This document shows, piece after piece, positions 15,824 to 23,817 of a DNA stretch of 32,502 nt. The stretch comes from Streptomyces torulosus. GTDB lineage: Bacteria; Actinomycetota; Actinomycetes; Streptomycetales; Streptomycetaceae. The DNA lies in NCBI RefSeq assembly GCF_001419765.1, contig NZ_LIRK01000122.1, positions 153-32,654 on the forward strand. Direction: 5' to 3'. The notes under the pieces are model-generated. The model was given only the letters and a program-made list of their open reading frames with translations, made no database searches and had not been told where the DNA came from. Every line of letters starts with the position of its first letter. Position 1 is the stretch's first letter. The position numbers and the translations under genes are program-made.

Positions 15824-17320
15824 GTGAAACGTCGTCATGCCCTGATGGCCACCAGCGCCGCCGGTGCACTGCTCCTGGGTGGCCTTGCCATCGCCACCCT
15901 GCCCGCGTCGGCAGCCGCCACCGGCTGCTCGGTCGTGTACAAGGTGCAGAGCGAATGGCCGGGAGGGTTCAACGCGAACCTGGCCATCACAAATCTCGGC
16001 TCCCCCGTACGCGGGTGGACCGTGACGTTCGACTTCCCGGACTCCGGCCAGAAGGTCACCAACGGCTGGAGCGCCACGTGGACCCAGTCCGCTACCCGCG
16101 TGTCCGCCACCAGCCTCGACTGGAACGCGGCTCTGGACACCGGCAGTTCGGCTTCCATCGGGTTCACCGGTGCGTGGAAGAGCGCCAATCCGGAACCCGC
16201 GTCGGTCGCGCTCAACGGCGTGACCTGTACCGGCTCGGTGACATCCCCGTCCCCCAGCCCCACCGCCACTCCGACCGGCGGTCCCAGTGGTCCGGCCCCG
16301 GAGCTGAAAGTCTCCGGCAACAAGATCGTCACCGCGAGCGGCAAGCCGTACCGGCTGCTGGGTGTGGACCGCTCCAGCGGTGAATACGCCTGTGTGCAGG
16401 GCAAGGGGCTTTGGGACGGCGGCCCGGTCGACCAGGCTTCCGTCGACGCGATGAAGACCTGGAACATCCACGCGGTACGCCTGCCGTTGAACGAGGAATG
16501 CTGGCTCGGCATCAACGGCTCGCCCAAGGGATCCACTTACCAGCAGGGCGTCAGGGACTACGTCAACCTGCTGGTGGCCAACGGCATCACCCCGATCCTC
16601 GACCTGCACTGGACGCGGGGCGCCTATGCCGACGGGCCGGACTGGCATTGCAAGGACACCACCGCGACGTGCCAGAAACCGATGCCGGACGCGCAGTACG
16701 CCCCCCAGTTCTGGACCAGTGTCGCCAACACCTTCAAGGGCGATGACGCCGTCGTCTTCGATCTGTTCAACGAGCCCTACCCGGAGATCGCCGGCGACTG
16801 GGACAAGACCGTCGGCTGGCGGTGCTGGCGAGACGGCGGTACCTGCACGGGCCTTTCCTATGAGACGGCCGGCATGCAGGACCTGGTCGACGCGGTCCGG
16901 ACCACCGGCGCGACCAACGTCCTGATGCTGGGTGGCCTGGAGTGGGCCAACGACATGCGCGAGTGGCTGACGCACATGCCGAACGACCCGCTGAACAACA
17001 TCGCCGCGTCATGGCATTCGTACAGCTTCAACGCCTGCGCGACCGCATCCTGCTGGGACAGTCAGGTAGCGCCGCTCGCACAACGGGTACCGGTCGTCAT
17101 CGGTGAGTTCGGCCAGGACGACTGCGGCTTCGACTACATGCGGCGGTTGGTGGACTGGGCCGACGCGCACGGCATGGGTTATCTCGCGTGGACTTGGAAC
17201 CCGTGGGGCTGCAGCACGGGTGCCGTTCTCATCAAGGACTGGGCGGGCACCCCGGAGCCGGGCGTCGGCGAGGGTCTGAAGGCGCACCTGATCAGCCAAG
17301 ACCCCTACACGACCGCGTAA
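15824..17320 (+). CDS. Secreted endoglucanase, CBM2 plus GH5
   Basis: This extracellular enzyme hydrolyses beta-1,4-glucans. Residues 1-31 are a signal peptide (KRRHALMATSAAGALLLGG then LPASA-A). Residues 33-137 are a family 2 carbohydrate-binding module with conserved tryptophans and flanking Cys35 and Cys135. A Pro/Ser/Thr linker spans 138-160. The catalytic GH5 domain (about 160-490) has acid/base Glu317 in FDLFNEPYP and nucleophile Glu428 in VVIGEFG; ILDLHWTRG and SWHSYSF are also typical. The GTG start has GAGGAG seven bases upstream. The N-terminal module, rather than the C-terminal one, is a common alternative order. The palindrome TGGGAGCGCTCCCA bound by CebR is not seen upstream; a different operator is. 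Confidence 0.94.
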   Translation: MKRRHALMATSAAGALLLGGLAIATLPASAAATGCSVVYKVQSEWPGGFNANLAITNLGSPVRGWTVTFDFPDSGQKVTNGWSATWTQSATRVSATSLDWNAALDTGSSASIGFTGAWKSANPEPASVALNGVTCTGSVTSPSPSPTATPTGGPSGPAPELKVSGNKIVTASGKPYRLLGVDRSSGEYACVQGKGLWDGGPVDQASVDAMKTWNIHAVRLPLNEECWLGINGSPKGSTYQQGVRDYVNLLVANGITPILDLHWTRGAYADGPDWHCKDTTATCQKPMPDAQYAPQFWTSVANTFKGDDAVVFDLFNEPYPEIAGDWDKTVGWRCWRDGGTCTGLSYETAGMQDLVDAVRTTGATNVLMLGGLEWANDMREWLTHMPNDPLNNIAASWHSYSFNACATASCWDSQVAPLAQRVPVVIGEFGQDDCGFDYMRRLVDWADAHGMGYLAWTWNPWGCSTGAVLIKDWAGTPEPGVGEGLKAHLISQDPYTTA

Positions 17321-17326
17321 CGGGCA

Positions 17327-17357
17327 CCCGGCCGCGCCCGCACGGGGTGCGGCCGGG
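17327..17357 (+). terminator. Terminator after the cellulase gene
   Basis: A perfect nine-base stem CCCGGCCGC / GCGGCCGGG with a 13-base loop starts six bases after the cellulase stop. It has no T-run, as is common in actinobacteria. Confidence 0.6.
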
Positions 17358-17412
17358 AAGGGACGCGGCGGGGCGCGGCCGTGATGCCGGTGGTCGCACC
17401 CCGCTGACACGT

Positions 17413-18540
17413 ACCCTCATCGTTTTCAAGGAGTGTGAGCATCCGCGGTCGCGGCGGTCGAGGTGTCCTCACCCTTACAAGGTCCGGTACAGGTCTGCGG
17501 CGGGGAAGCGGGTGAAGGAGTCGGGGTTCGCCACCCAGGACGGGGCGATCGCGCGTTTGACGGAGGTCTACAACGCGAAGAAGGCGGCGCCGGGGGGTCA
17601 GGCGGAGGCGGAGCGGATCGCACGGTACGGGGCGATGCGGTTCGAGGAGTACGCCGCAGAGTGGAAGGGCGCCCAGCGGGATCTGGGGCCGGCTTCCGTG
17701 GTGCATCTGGCGTCGCTGCTGAACATCCATCTGCTGCCCCTGCTGGGCAGCCGGCGGATGAACACCTTCGACCACAAGGTCGTCGAGGGATTCATCCGGA
17801 GCCTGGAGCGCAACGGGGTCGGTCTGGCCGCGCAGGCGAACGCGTTCGACAAGCTGAAGGCGGTCCTGCTGGACGCGAACCGGCTGGGCCTGTTCGACGA
17901 CAACCCGGTCGCGGGGGTGAAGCCGCCGCAGTACGACCCCGAGCGGGTGGTGATCCCCTCCATCGGGCAGCTGCGGCAGATACGCACCGCCGGCGACGAC
18001 AGCTTCCTGCTGGTCGCCGATCTGATGAGCGGCTGCGGCATGCGCAACGGCGAGGCGTTCGCGGTGAACGTCAACAACATCGTCGCCGACGACGTCTACC
18101 GCATCACCGAACAGGTCAACCGGACCACCCGCCAGTACGAGCGCCTCAAGCACCGCAGGCCCGGCGAGTACCGCGACGTGCCCCTGCCGGCCCGGGTGCG
18201 GCAGACGATCGAGTGGTACGCCGACAAGTACGGCACCGTCGACGGCTACCTGCTACGCCATCCCAGCGACCCGACCCGCACGTTCCCGCACCACCACATC
18301 GCCAACCAGTGGCAGCGGATCAAGAAGGCCGGCGAGGTCGACATCCCCGACGGGATGGTCGTCTACGGCCTGCGGCACTTCTTCGCCTCCAACTGCCTCA
18401 CCCACAACACCCCCATCACCGACGTCGCCGAGTGGATGGGCCACAAGACCATCGAGATCACCGTCAAGATCTACCGCCACCTCATGCCCGGCTCACTCAG
18501 CACAGCCGCCAAACTCCTCGACCACAGCCTCCCCACCTAA
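17413..18540 (+). CDS. Tyrosine recombinase/integrase, apparently N-terminally truncated
   Basis: This is a phage-type integrase related to those of actinobacterial integrative elements. The recognisable part starts FKECEHPRSRRSRCPHPYKVRYR, usual near the N-terminus of this group, followed by a SAM-like core-binding region (FEEYAAEWKGAQRDLGP to about LDANRLGLFDDNPVAG) and a catalytic domain. Catalytic residues visible are Arg in SGCGMRNGEAF, a Lys in YERLKHRRPGEYRDVPLP, Arg-His in YGLRHFFAS, His in WMGHKTIEITVKIY and the Tyr nucleophile in KIYRHLMP. The first histidine of box II is Tyr (VVYGLRH). No ATG, GTG or TTG with a ribosome site precedes the homology; the frame simply continues back through the cellulase terminator. 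It may have lost its start, or start at an unusual codon. No tRNA or attachment site is seen beside it. Confidence 0.78.
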   Translation, partial: TLIVFKECEHPRSRRSRCPHPYKVRYRSAAGKRVKESGFATQDGAIARLTEVYNAKKAAPGGQAEAERIARYGAMRFEEYAAEWKGAQRDLGPASVVHLASLLNIHLLPLLGSRRMNTFDHKVVEGFIRSLERNGVGLAAQANAFDKLKAVLLDANRLGLFDDNPVAGVKPPQYDPERVVIPSIGQLRQIRTAGDDSFLLVADLMSGCGMRNGEAFAVNVNNIVADDVYRITEQVNRTTRQYERLKHRRPGEYRDVPLPARVRQTIEWYADKYGTVDGYLLRHPSDPTRTFPHHHIANQWQRIKKAGEVDIPDGMVVYGLRHFFASNCLTHNTPITDVAEWMGHKTIEITVKIYRHLMPGSLSTAAKLLDHSLPT

Positions 18541-18840
18541 GCGCGTTGCAGAAGGCTGTGATTTTGCAGGTCAGGGCCCGATCACGCTGGACTGTGTGGT
18601 GGAGGCCGTCGCCACGCGGTCGGCCGTCGCGGAAGATCTTGTAGTTCTCAGTCGGCCGATCGCATGCTCCACCCGTGCACGACCCGGTAATGCTCCGCGT
18701 TGTCAGCCTCCCCGGCCGGCCAGCAGGGGCCGGCCGGGTCGTTTGCGGCGCGGGGACGATCAGGCCGGTGTTGATGTAGGCGCCATCTCCGGGCACGGTG
18801 ACGCCCTGGCACTGGTCCGGCGGGCCCGAGATACGCCATA
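18541..18840 (-). pseudogene. Degraded IS5-type (IS112-like) transposase, C-terminal part
   Basis: On the minus strand, pieces typical of the end of a Streptomyces IS5/IS112-type transposase occur in order but in different frames: VPGDGAYINTGLIVP, then GEADNAEHYRVVHG, then NYKIFRDGRPRGDGLHHTVQ. At least two frameshifts separate them, and the upstream half with the first catalytic residues is missing. It directly abuts the integrase stop. Confidence 0.75.
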
Positions 18841-18898
18841 CGTGGGCGCTGGCCTCCGAGAGCGCGTTTACGTGATCGGCGGGATTTACAAACAAGTG

Positions 18899-18925
18899 GT
18901 GGGCCCCCGCGCGCGGGGGGCCCAC
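18899..18925 (-). terminator. Terminator after the CsbD-like gene
   Basis: A perfect ten-base stem GTGGGCCCCC / GGGGGCCCAC with a seven-base loop lies 17 bases after the CsbD-like stop; on the minus strand it is followed by the T-rich CTTGTTTGT. This is the clearest canonical terminator in the window. Confidence 0.8.
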
Positions 18926-18941
18926 CCAGCGTATCCGGCTG

Positions 18942-19115
18942 TCAGTGCCGGAAGGCGTCCTTGATCTTCTCCTTCGCCTGACGCATGTCGCCCTTCGATT
19001 TCTTGGTCTGGCCCTCGGCCGCAAGACCTTCATCGTCCGTCGCGCGGCCAACGACTCCCTTGGCCTTGCCCTTGGCCTGCTCCATCTTGGCCTTGGCCTT
19101 CTCATCGCGCGCCAC
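18942..19115 (-). CDS. CsbD-family stress protein
   Basis: This 57-residue, lysine-rich, acidic/basic-patterned protein is like bacterial CsbD general-stress proteins. It reads DEKAKAKMEQAKGKAKGVVG, then ATDDEGLAAEGQTKKSKGDM and RQAKEKIKDAFRH. The CsbD pattern of two KG(K/x)AK-G repeats and a closing amphipathic helix is complete. The start is GTG at 19115, with GGGGAG nine bases upstream. Members are often controlled by stress sigma factors (SigB in Bacillus); I cannot identify a promoter. Biochemical function is unknown. A strong terminator follows. Confidence 0.88.
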   Translation of the reverse strand: MARDEKAKAKMEQAKGKAKGVVGRATDDEGLAAEGQTKKSKGDMRQAKEKIKDAFRH

Positions 19116-19439
19116 CGCTGATCACTCCCCGTCTCAGTCGCAGTCGCCGTTTTGTCTACTACGTCGAGTACCCCCTGCGAAGGGGGCAAACAGCGAGGGG
19201 GATCACTTGGAAGCAGTTCCGTCGACGCTATTACGGCGGTGGCCGGTGGCCTGCCACGGGGGAAGCGGAACTGTTCAACCCCGCAAAGGTAAGCACGACC
19301 AGATACTGATAGCGGGGAACACCCATCCCGACCCCGTGGCCCTCTGAGGCATGAGGAACTGAACACCCCGAAACGGGGTTTGTGGAGAGCCTCGCCCGGA
19401 GACGGGCACGCCGGGCTCGGGAGGCGGCTCGGGGAAACC
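19116..19439. other. Gene-free stretch with a small hairpin
   Basis: No supported gene is seen. Near 19365-19382 a short stem CCCCG-AAA-CGGGG is followed by TTTGT on the plus strand, like a minimal terminator. The rest is spacer between the CsbD-like gene and transposase debris. Confidence 0.4.
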
Positions 19440-19610
19440 CACTGGTGGAAACATCAGCAGGGCGCCCCGAGTCGACCTCACCCATCGCACGGAACTGTTT
19501 CCACCTGTTCACGCACCGCTCGACTGCGTTGCGTTGGCGGTACTGGGACTTGTCGAAGGCCGGGGGCCGGCCGCCGGCTCGTCCCCGGCGCTTGCGGTGG
19601 AGTCGCTGGT
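19440..19610 (-). pseudogene. IS5-type transposase fragment (C-terminal region)
   Basis: The frame contains RGRAGGRPPAFDKSQYRQRN followed by AVERCVNRWKQFRAM, matching the GGRPPAFDxxxYxxRNxVERxxNRLKQ segment that carries the final catalytic Glu of IS5-family transposases. The frame ends in unrelated sequence on both sides, so only this segment survives. It adjoins another IS5-type fragment in the same orientation but of a different subfamily. Confidence 0.75.
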
Positions 19611-19689
19611 CATCGGGGCTGGGCGATGGTGGCCACGCGTCAACAACGCTCCGGGTCACTACACCTAGGGCCTTCTTCACCGTGTCGCA

Positions 19690-19851
19690 CTACCCGGCGA
19701 CACCGTCCAGCAGGGCGATGCCGGCGGCGTTGTCGTGGGCGGAGGCGGGCAGGACGACGCAGTCGATGACGAGGCCCACCGTGTTCACGGGCTCCACAAG
19801 CCCCCACTGCTCGTCGGTGAGATCGCTCGGGTACGGCTTGTGCATGTCCAT
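19690..19851 (-). pseudogene. IS5-type transposase with an internal in-frame deletion
   Basis: This 53-codon frame starts MDMHKPYPSDLTDEQWGLVE, the typical N-terminus of IS5-family transposases, and jumps after EPV directly to NTVGLVIDCVVLPASAHDNA, which lies more than 100 residues later in intact homologues. The reading frame is kept across the deletion. Beyond its stop, related codons continue briefly (CDTVKKAL). It cannot be an active transposase because the first catalytic Asp region is missing. Confidence 0.75.
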
Positions 19852-20019
19852 GCCGCAACCCGGCGAACCCCGAACGCCTGACCGGCAGCGATGCCCCAAT
19901 GTCACACCATCGAGCGATGACAAGACCGACAGAACGCCACATCCCGCACTCTCACGATCGAGTCCCGCTGGCACCAACCGTGCCATGGGACTGAAACAGC
20001 CCCACTGACCCCATCGAGC

Positions 20020-20104
20020 GGTGATGGCCGATCGGCTCGACGTCCTCTGCCGTTCGGCGGGGGCGAGTCCGGAAACTCGCCAGACGCGTCAGGGCGTGCG
20101 GACC
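20020..20104 (+). repeat. Copy 1 of a dispersed gene-upstream element (85 bp)
   Basis: This is the shortest copy of an element found three times. It begins GGTGATGGCCGATCGGCTC and ends CAGACGCGTCAGGGCGTGCG followed by GACC. By eye it differs from copy 2 at 13 of 85 positions, with no insertions or deletions. It lacks the final GGCGACGTTGGGC block of the others. The lipoprotein gene starts 42 bases downstream, in the same direction. Confidence 0.85.
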
Positions 20105-20145
20105 ATGCATGCTCCCATCGACAACACAACGTCCTTGGAGGCACC

Positions 20146-20445
20146 ATGCGCACTCGCACAGCCGCCTGCGTCGTACTGCTCGCCCTCACCGCCTTCGCCA
20201 CCGGCTGCGGGAGCTCCGAGAGCACCAGCAAACCGAGCAAGCCCAGCAGCACCCCGACCACCGCCGGCATCACACCGGCAGCCGCCAGCGCCGAAGACCT
20301 GAAGGCCTGCACCAAGGCCCTTAAGGCCGCACTCGATGCGGACTCCGAGGACGAGGAGTTGAAGAAGACCGCCGAGTGCGACGGCCTCAGTAAGAGCGAC
20401 TACGAGAAGGCCGCGGCTGGAGTCCTCGAGGGCCTGAAAGGCTGA
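20146..20445 (+). CDS. Small secreted lipoprotein of unknown function
   Basis: This 99-residue protein has a basic N-terminus, a hydrophobic stretch (CVVLLALTAFA) and a lipobox ending ATGC with Cys21, so it should be lipid-anchored to the outer face of the membrane. A Ser/Thr/Pro-rich spacer (about 22-48) leads to a charged, helix-prone domain of about 50 residues with two cysteines (in KACTKAL and AECDGLSK) that could pair. The ATG follows GGAGG by six bases. Repeat copy 1 lies just upstream, and decayed transposases lie on both sides, so it is an isolated single-gene unit. I do not recognise the family. Confidence 0.85.
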   Translation: MRTRTAACVVLLALTAFATGCGSSESTSKPSKPSSTPTTAGITPAAASAEDLKACTKALKAALDADSEDEELKKTAECDGLSKSDYEKAAAGVLEGLKG

Positions 20446-20611
20446 GACGCCCTCCAGGACGCCTCAACGAAGCCTCCACGACCGCCCCAGCCCTGGCCGG
20501 CCCCGACGAGGCCGTGCACGAGCCGACCCGACCGTCGCGGGCTGAAGGCCCCTGCGTCGCCCACACCTTCCGTTCCAGTGGTCGTCGCAACACCCCAGTT
20601 CAGGGGATGCG

Positions 20612-21566
20612 ATGGACTTCGAGATTCGAAAGGTACGGAACCCTCAGGGCCGCAAGAAGCTCTCTGCCGAGCGAGCTGCATACTTCCAGCTCATGCAGCA
20701 GGGTGTGAGCAACGAGGACGCATGCCGAATCGTCGGGGTGAACTCGAAGACCGGCAGGCGCTGGCGCGACGGACGCAGACCGTCCGGCCGGAACAAGACG
20801 GCATCACCGGTTCGTCCGGTGGTGCCGCCGTCCGTTTCTTCGTCGCGATGCCTGAGCCAGGACGAGCGGATCTACATCGCCGACCGGATACGGGAGAAAG
20901 CGCCGGTCAGGGCCATCGCCGCTGAGCTGGGCCGCAGCCCGTCGAACGTCAGCCGCGAGATCCGCCGCAACCGCACCACGGGCACCACCGGCCAGTGGCA
21001 CCACCGGCCCTACGCCGCTCAAGCCCGTGCGGACAGCCGCTGCCCCCGCCCCAGGCCCCAGGCCCCGGAAGATCCACCAGAACCGCGAGCTGCGGGTCTT
21101 CGTCCAGGCCGGCCTGGCCCGCTGGTGGAGCCAGGAACGGATATGCCTAGCTCTGAGGCACAGTTTCCCGAACGGCCGGAGACGCATGTGGTCCACGAGA
21201 CGGCCTACCAGGCCCTCTACGTCCAGGGCCGCGGGGAACTGCGCCGTGAGCCGGCCCGCGCACTGCGCTCGGGACGGACCCGCCGCAGGCCCCAGCGACA
21301 GACCCGCAGCCGGCAGCCCCGCTTCCGGGACCCCATGGCGATCAGCGAACGTCCCAGCGGCAGACGGCGCTTCGGCGATCGGCACCCTCGTCGCACGCGC
21401 CACCCGGTACGTGATGCTCCTGCACCTGCCCGACTGCCGCAGCGCCGAACACGTCCGGGACGCCCTGGTGGACACCGTCCGGACGCTGCCCGAACACCTG
21501 GTCCGCTCTCGCACCTGGGACCAGGGCGCAGAGATGGCCCCCCGCAGGAGCTTCAGCATCTCTTCC
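20612..21566 (+). pseudogene. IS30-family transposase, frameshifted and truncated
   Basis: Pieces of an IS30-family transposase occur in order on the plus strand in two alternating frames. First come LSAERAAYFQLMQQGVSNED and LSQDERIYIADRIREKAPVR with the helix-turn-helix ELGRSPSNVSREIRRNR. After a shift come ENRELRVFVQAGLARWW-like residues, then back to HETAYQALYVQGRGELRREP, and shifted again to SAIGTLVARATRYVMLLHLP and WDQGAEM. The segment that normally holds the first catalytic Asp (GHWEGDLI in homologues) is missing, and the C-terminus with the last Glu is lost. The element is therefore dead. Confidence 0.85.
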
Positions 21567-21578
21567 TGCCCAGCACCT

Positions 21579-21627
21579 CCTCCGTCGGCGTCCCGGCCCG
21601 TTGTCGTGGCCGGGACGCCGACGGAGG
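21579..21627. repeat. Perfect 19-base inverted repeat at a transposase junction
   Basis: The arms 21579-21597 and 21609-21627 are exact reverse complements (CCTCCGTCGGCGTCCCGGC on the left) around an 11-base spacer. The repeat lies where the IS30-type remnant on the plus strand gives way to an IS5-type remnant on the minus strand. It could be a fold-back created by the rearrangement, or a strong hairpin that blocks read-through between the two regions. Confidence 0.8.
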
Positions 21628-21730
21628 CGTGGATGCTCTGTGTGTCCAGGACCACCAGGCTCGGGTCGGCTGATCGTTTCCGCTTCTCCCGCAACTGCCA
21701 GCGCAGCAGGTCGTGGATGATCCCGGACTC
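21579..21730 (-). pseudogene. IS5-type transposase fragment (first catalytic Asp region)
   Basis: On the minus strand the frame reads IIHDLLRWQLREKRKRSADP then SLVVLDTQSIHASVGVPATT and TGRDADGG. This is the DDE transposase segment around the first catalytic Asp (VLDTQS) of IS5-family elements. Nothing of the transposase is found on either side. The C-terminal end of the fragment forms one arm and the loop of the 19-base inverted repeat. Confidence 0.75.
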
Positions 21731-21785
21731 TCAGAACAAGCACCGCGGCCCTGGAAGGCTCGGTGGGTGCCGGCGCCCGAGCCGG

Positions 21786-23717
21786 TCAGTTGCCGGGGAC
21801 GCGCTGGGCGGTGTGCGGTGCCCGCACGCCGTCCAGGACCGTGGCTTCGGGTACGGCGGACGTGCCGCCCGAGGTGGCGCGGGCGAACGCGGCGGCGCCG
21901 CCGAGAAGCGGGACGCGAACCGACGTACGGGCCAGGTCCAGGGCGAGCGTCGGGGTGGTGGACGGCGGGACGATGAGGTTCTTGTCCGTGCCCGCGACGA
22001 TCAGGGCCAGGCGGTGGCCCTTGGGGACGACGTGGTCGGTGGCCGCGAGGTCGAGCGTGATGGTGTAGGCCTTGCCCGGGGTGAGCGGGACCCCCTTGCG
22101 GTCGGAGGCGTGGTTGCCGAGGTCGGCCCACCCGCGGCTGAACACGGTGTAGTCGACGGACCTCTTCTTCGCCCGCGTTGCCTTGAAGCAGGCGCTGTCC
22201 CGCTTGGTGCTGCCACCCCAGCAGGTGCGGTTGGTGAGGGTGGTGATGCCCTCGGCCTTGTCGGCGTAGTCCCGGATGGTGGCAGGGCCGAGGTCGACGA
22301 GGACGGCGGACAGATGGGCCGTCGACGTGGTCGGGGTGGCGGTGACGGTGACCTTGGAGGAGCCGGACAGACGCAGGTCACGGGTGAGCGGTGTGGTCAC
22401 GAAGCCGGCCTTCTCGGGCGTCGTGCTGCCGATCCGTGCCGCCCAGTCGGTCTCGCTGCGCGCCCGGTTGTCGGTGAACCTCTCCGTGCCGGTGCCCTTG
22501 CTCAGGCCAAGGGTCCCCACGCCCGGCCGACTGCCGGTGGCCGGGAACAGGGTGGTGGTGTGCGTAGCGTGCGGCGGCCAGACCTTCGAGGTGACCCACC
22601 GGTCGGGGTGGCGCTCGATGTCGGCCATGGGCTCACGGTCGATGCCGTTGTCGTAGCCGAGGAGTTCGTGGTCGAACCAGCGGTGCAGGGTACGGACCCA
22701 GTCGGCGCGCCGGAAGTCGAAGGGGTCGACGTGACCGGTCTGGGAAAGCCAGATCTTGCGCTCGACGCCGTTCTTCGCGAGGGCGTCCCACCACTGCCCG
22801 AAGTGCTTGGTGCGGACGTTGAGGTCCTGCATCCCGTGCACGAGGAACACGCTCGCGCGCACCTTCGCCGCGTCCTTGACGTAGTCGCGCTCAGTCCACA
22901 GGGGCGTCCAGTCACCGCTGCGCGGGGCCCCGTTGATGAGCTTGCGCTCCATGGCCGCACAGTGCCTGGAGGCGTCGTCGCTCTGCACTGCGAAGGACAG
23001 CCAGTCGGGGCCGAACTCGGAGAACGGGGCACCCTTGGCGAAGTAGTAGTCGTACCAGGAGGAGATCGCGGCTATGGGGACGATGGTCTTCAGGCCCTTG
23101 ACGCCGGTGGCGGCGACGCCGTTGGCTATGGTGCCGTCCCAGCTCTTGCCGATCATGCCCGTGCGGCCGTTGGTCCAGGTCGCCTTGACGGCGGTGCCGC
23201 CGCGGCGGCTGGTGTAGGCCTTGGCGCGGCCGTTCAACCAGTCGATGACGGCCTTCGCGGACCGGATGTCGCTGCGGCCGCCTACATCGACGCAGCCATC
23301 GGAGCGGTTGGTGCCGGCGAGGTCGACGCCGACGAAGGCGTAGCCGCGGGGAACGAAGTAGTTGTCGTAGAACAGCGGCATCCGGTCGACGCGCCCACGC
23401 TTGCCGTACGTCTTCTTCTGGCTCTCGTTGCCGCGCCCGCAACACGCGTAGTAGGGGCTGGCGTCCATGATGACGGGGACCTTGCGGCCCTGCCGGGCGG
23501 GTTCGCGGGGCCGGACGATGTCGGCGGCGACGCGGTCGTTCCTGCCGTCGCCGTCGCCCTCGAGGCCGGTGTCCACCCAGACGGACTCACGGACGGCATG
23601 GGCGTAGGAGTAGACCGGTCGGCTCTCCTTCGGGGCGGGGGCGGCCTGGGCCGCCGCCGGGATGAGGAGGGCGGCCAGCAGGGCGGCGACCGACACCGTC
23701 GCGTACGTTCTGATCAT
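21786..23717 (-). CDS. Secreted X-Pro dipeptidyl-peptidase/CocE-type S15 hydrolase
   Basis: This is a predicted extracellular serine peptidase of the S15 family, cleaving X-Pro dipeptides, or a CocE-like esterase. The 643-residue protein has a signal peptide (MIRTYATVSVAALLAALLIP then AAAQA). The alpha/beta-hydrolase core has the nucleophile Ser192 in IGKSWDG, Asp298 in HGMQDLNV and His329 in QTGHVDP. After about residue 400 comes the beta-sandwich C-terminal domain of PepX/CocE proteins (CWGGSTKRDSACF; LAATDHVVPKGHRLALIVAG). The frame extends upstream through repeat copy 2, but ATG at 23717 places the signal peptide at the N-terminus. No ribosome site precedes it; the repeat ends exactly at this ATG, so leaderless translation is possible. 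Confidence 0.92.
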   Translation of the reverse strand: MIRTYATVSVAALLAALLIPAAAQAAPAPKESRPVYSYAHAVRESVWVDTGLEGDGDGRNDRVAADIVRPREPARQGRKVPVIMDASPYYACCGRGNESQKKTYGKRGRVDRMPLFYDNYFVPRGYAFVGVDLAGTNRSDGCVDVGGRSDIRSAKAVIDWLNGRAKAYTSRRGGTAVKATWTNGRTGMIGKSWDGTIANGVAATGVKGLKTIVPIAAISSWYDYYFAKGAPFSEFGPDWLSFAVQSDDASRHCAAMERKLINGAPRSGDWTPLWTERDYVKDAAKVRASVFLVHGMQDLNVRTKHFGQWWDALAKNGVERKIWLSQTGHVDPFDFRRADWVRTLHRWFDHELLGYDNGIDREPMADIERHPDRWVTSKVWPPHATHTTTLFPATGSRPGVGTLGLSKGTGTERFTDNRARSETDWAARIGSTTPEKAGFVTTPLTRDLRLSGSSKVTVTATPTTSTAHLSAVLVDLGPATIRDYADKAEGITTLTNRTCWGGSTKRDSACFKATRAKKRSVDYTVFSRGWADLGNHASDRKGVPLTPGKAYTITLDLAATDHVVPKGHRLALIVAGTDKNLIVPPSTTPTLALDLARTSVRVPLLGGAAAFARATSGGTSAVPEATVLDGVRAPHTAQRVPGN

Positions 23718-23817
23718 GCGCCCAACGTCGCCGGTCCGGACGCCCTGACGCGTCTGCCAAGCTTCCGGACCACACCCCGACGAATGGCGGAGGACGCGGA
23801 GCCGATCGGCCATCACC
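23715..23817 (-). repeat. Copy 2 of the dispersed gene-upstream element (103 bp)
   Basis: Read on the minus strand, it begins GGTGATGGCCGATCGGCTC and ends GGCGACGTTGGGCGCATG, where ATG is the peptidase start. It contains an eight-base inverted repeat GGTCCGGA / TCCGGACC (arms 23733-23740 and 23764-23771) and inside it the palindrome GACGCGTC. By eye it differs from copy 3 at nine of 103 positions, with no gaps. In the arm, copy 3 has GGTTCGGA, which would keep pairing as a G-U in RNA. Confidence 0.9.

Noticed and set aside
17327-18600. tRNA or attachment site next to the integrase
   Set aside because: No cloverleaf-like sequence or flanking direct repeat could be found by eye.
23715-23817. 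Repeat copy 2 as coding N-terminal extension (MADRL...) of the peptidase
   Set aside because: It would bury the signal peptide 34 residues inside the protein, and in copy 1 the same frame does not join the following gene.
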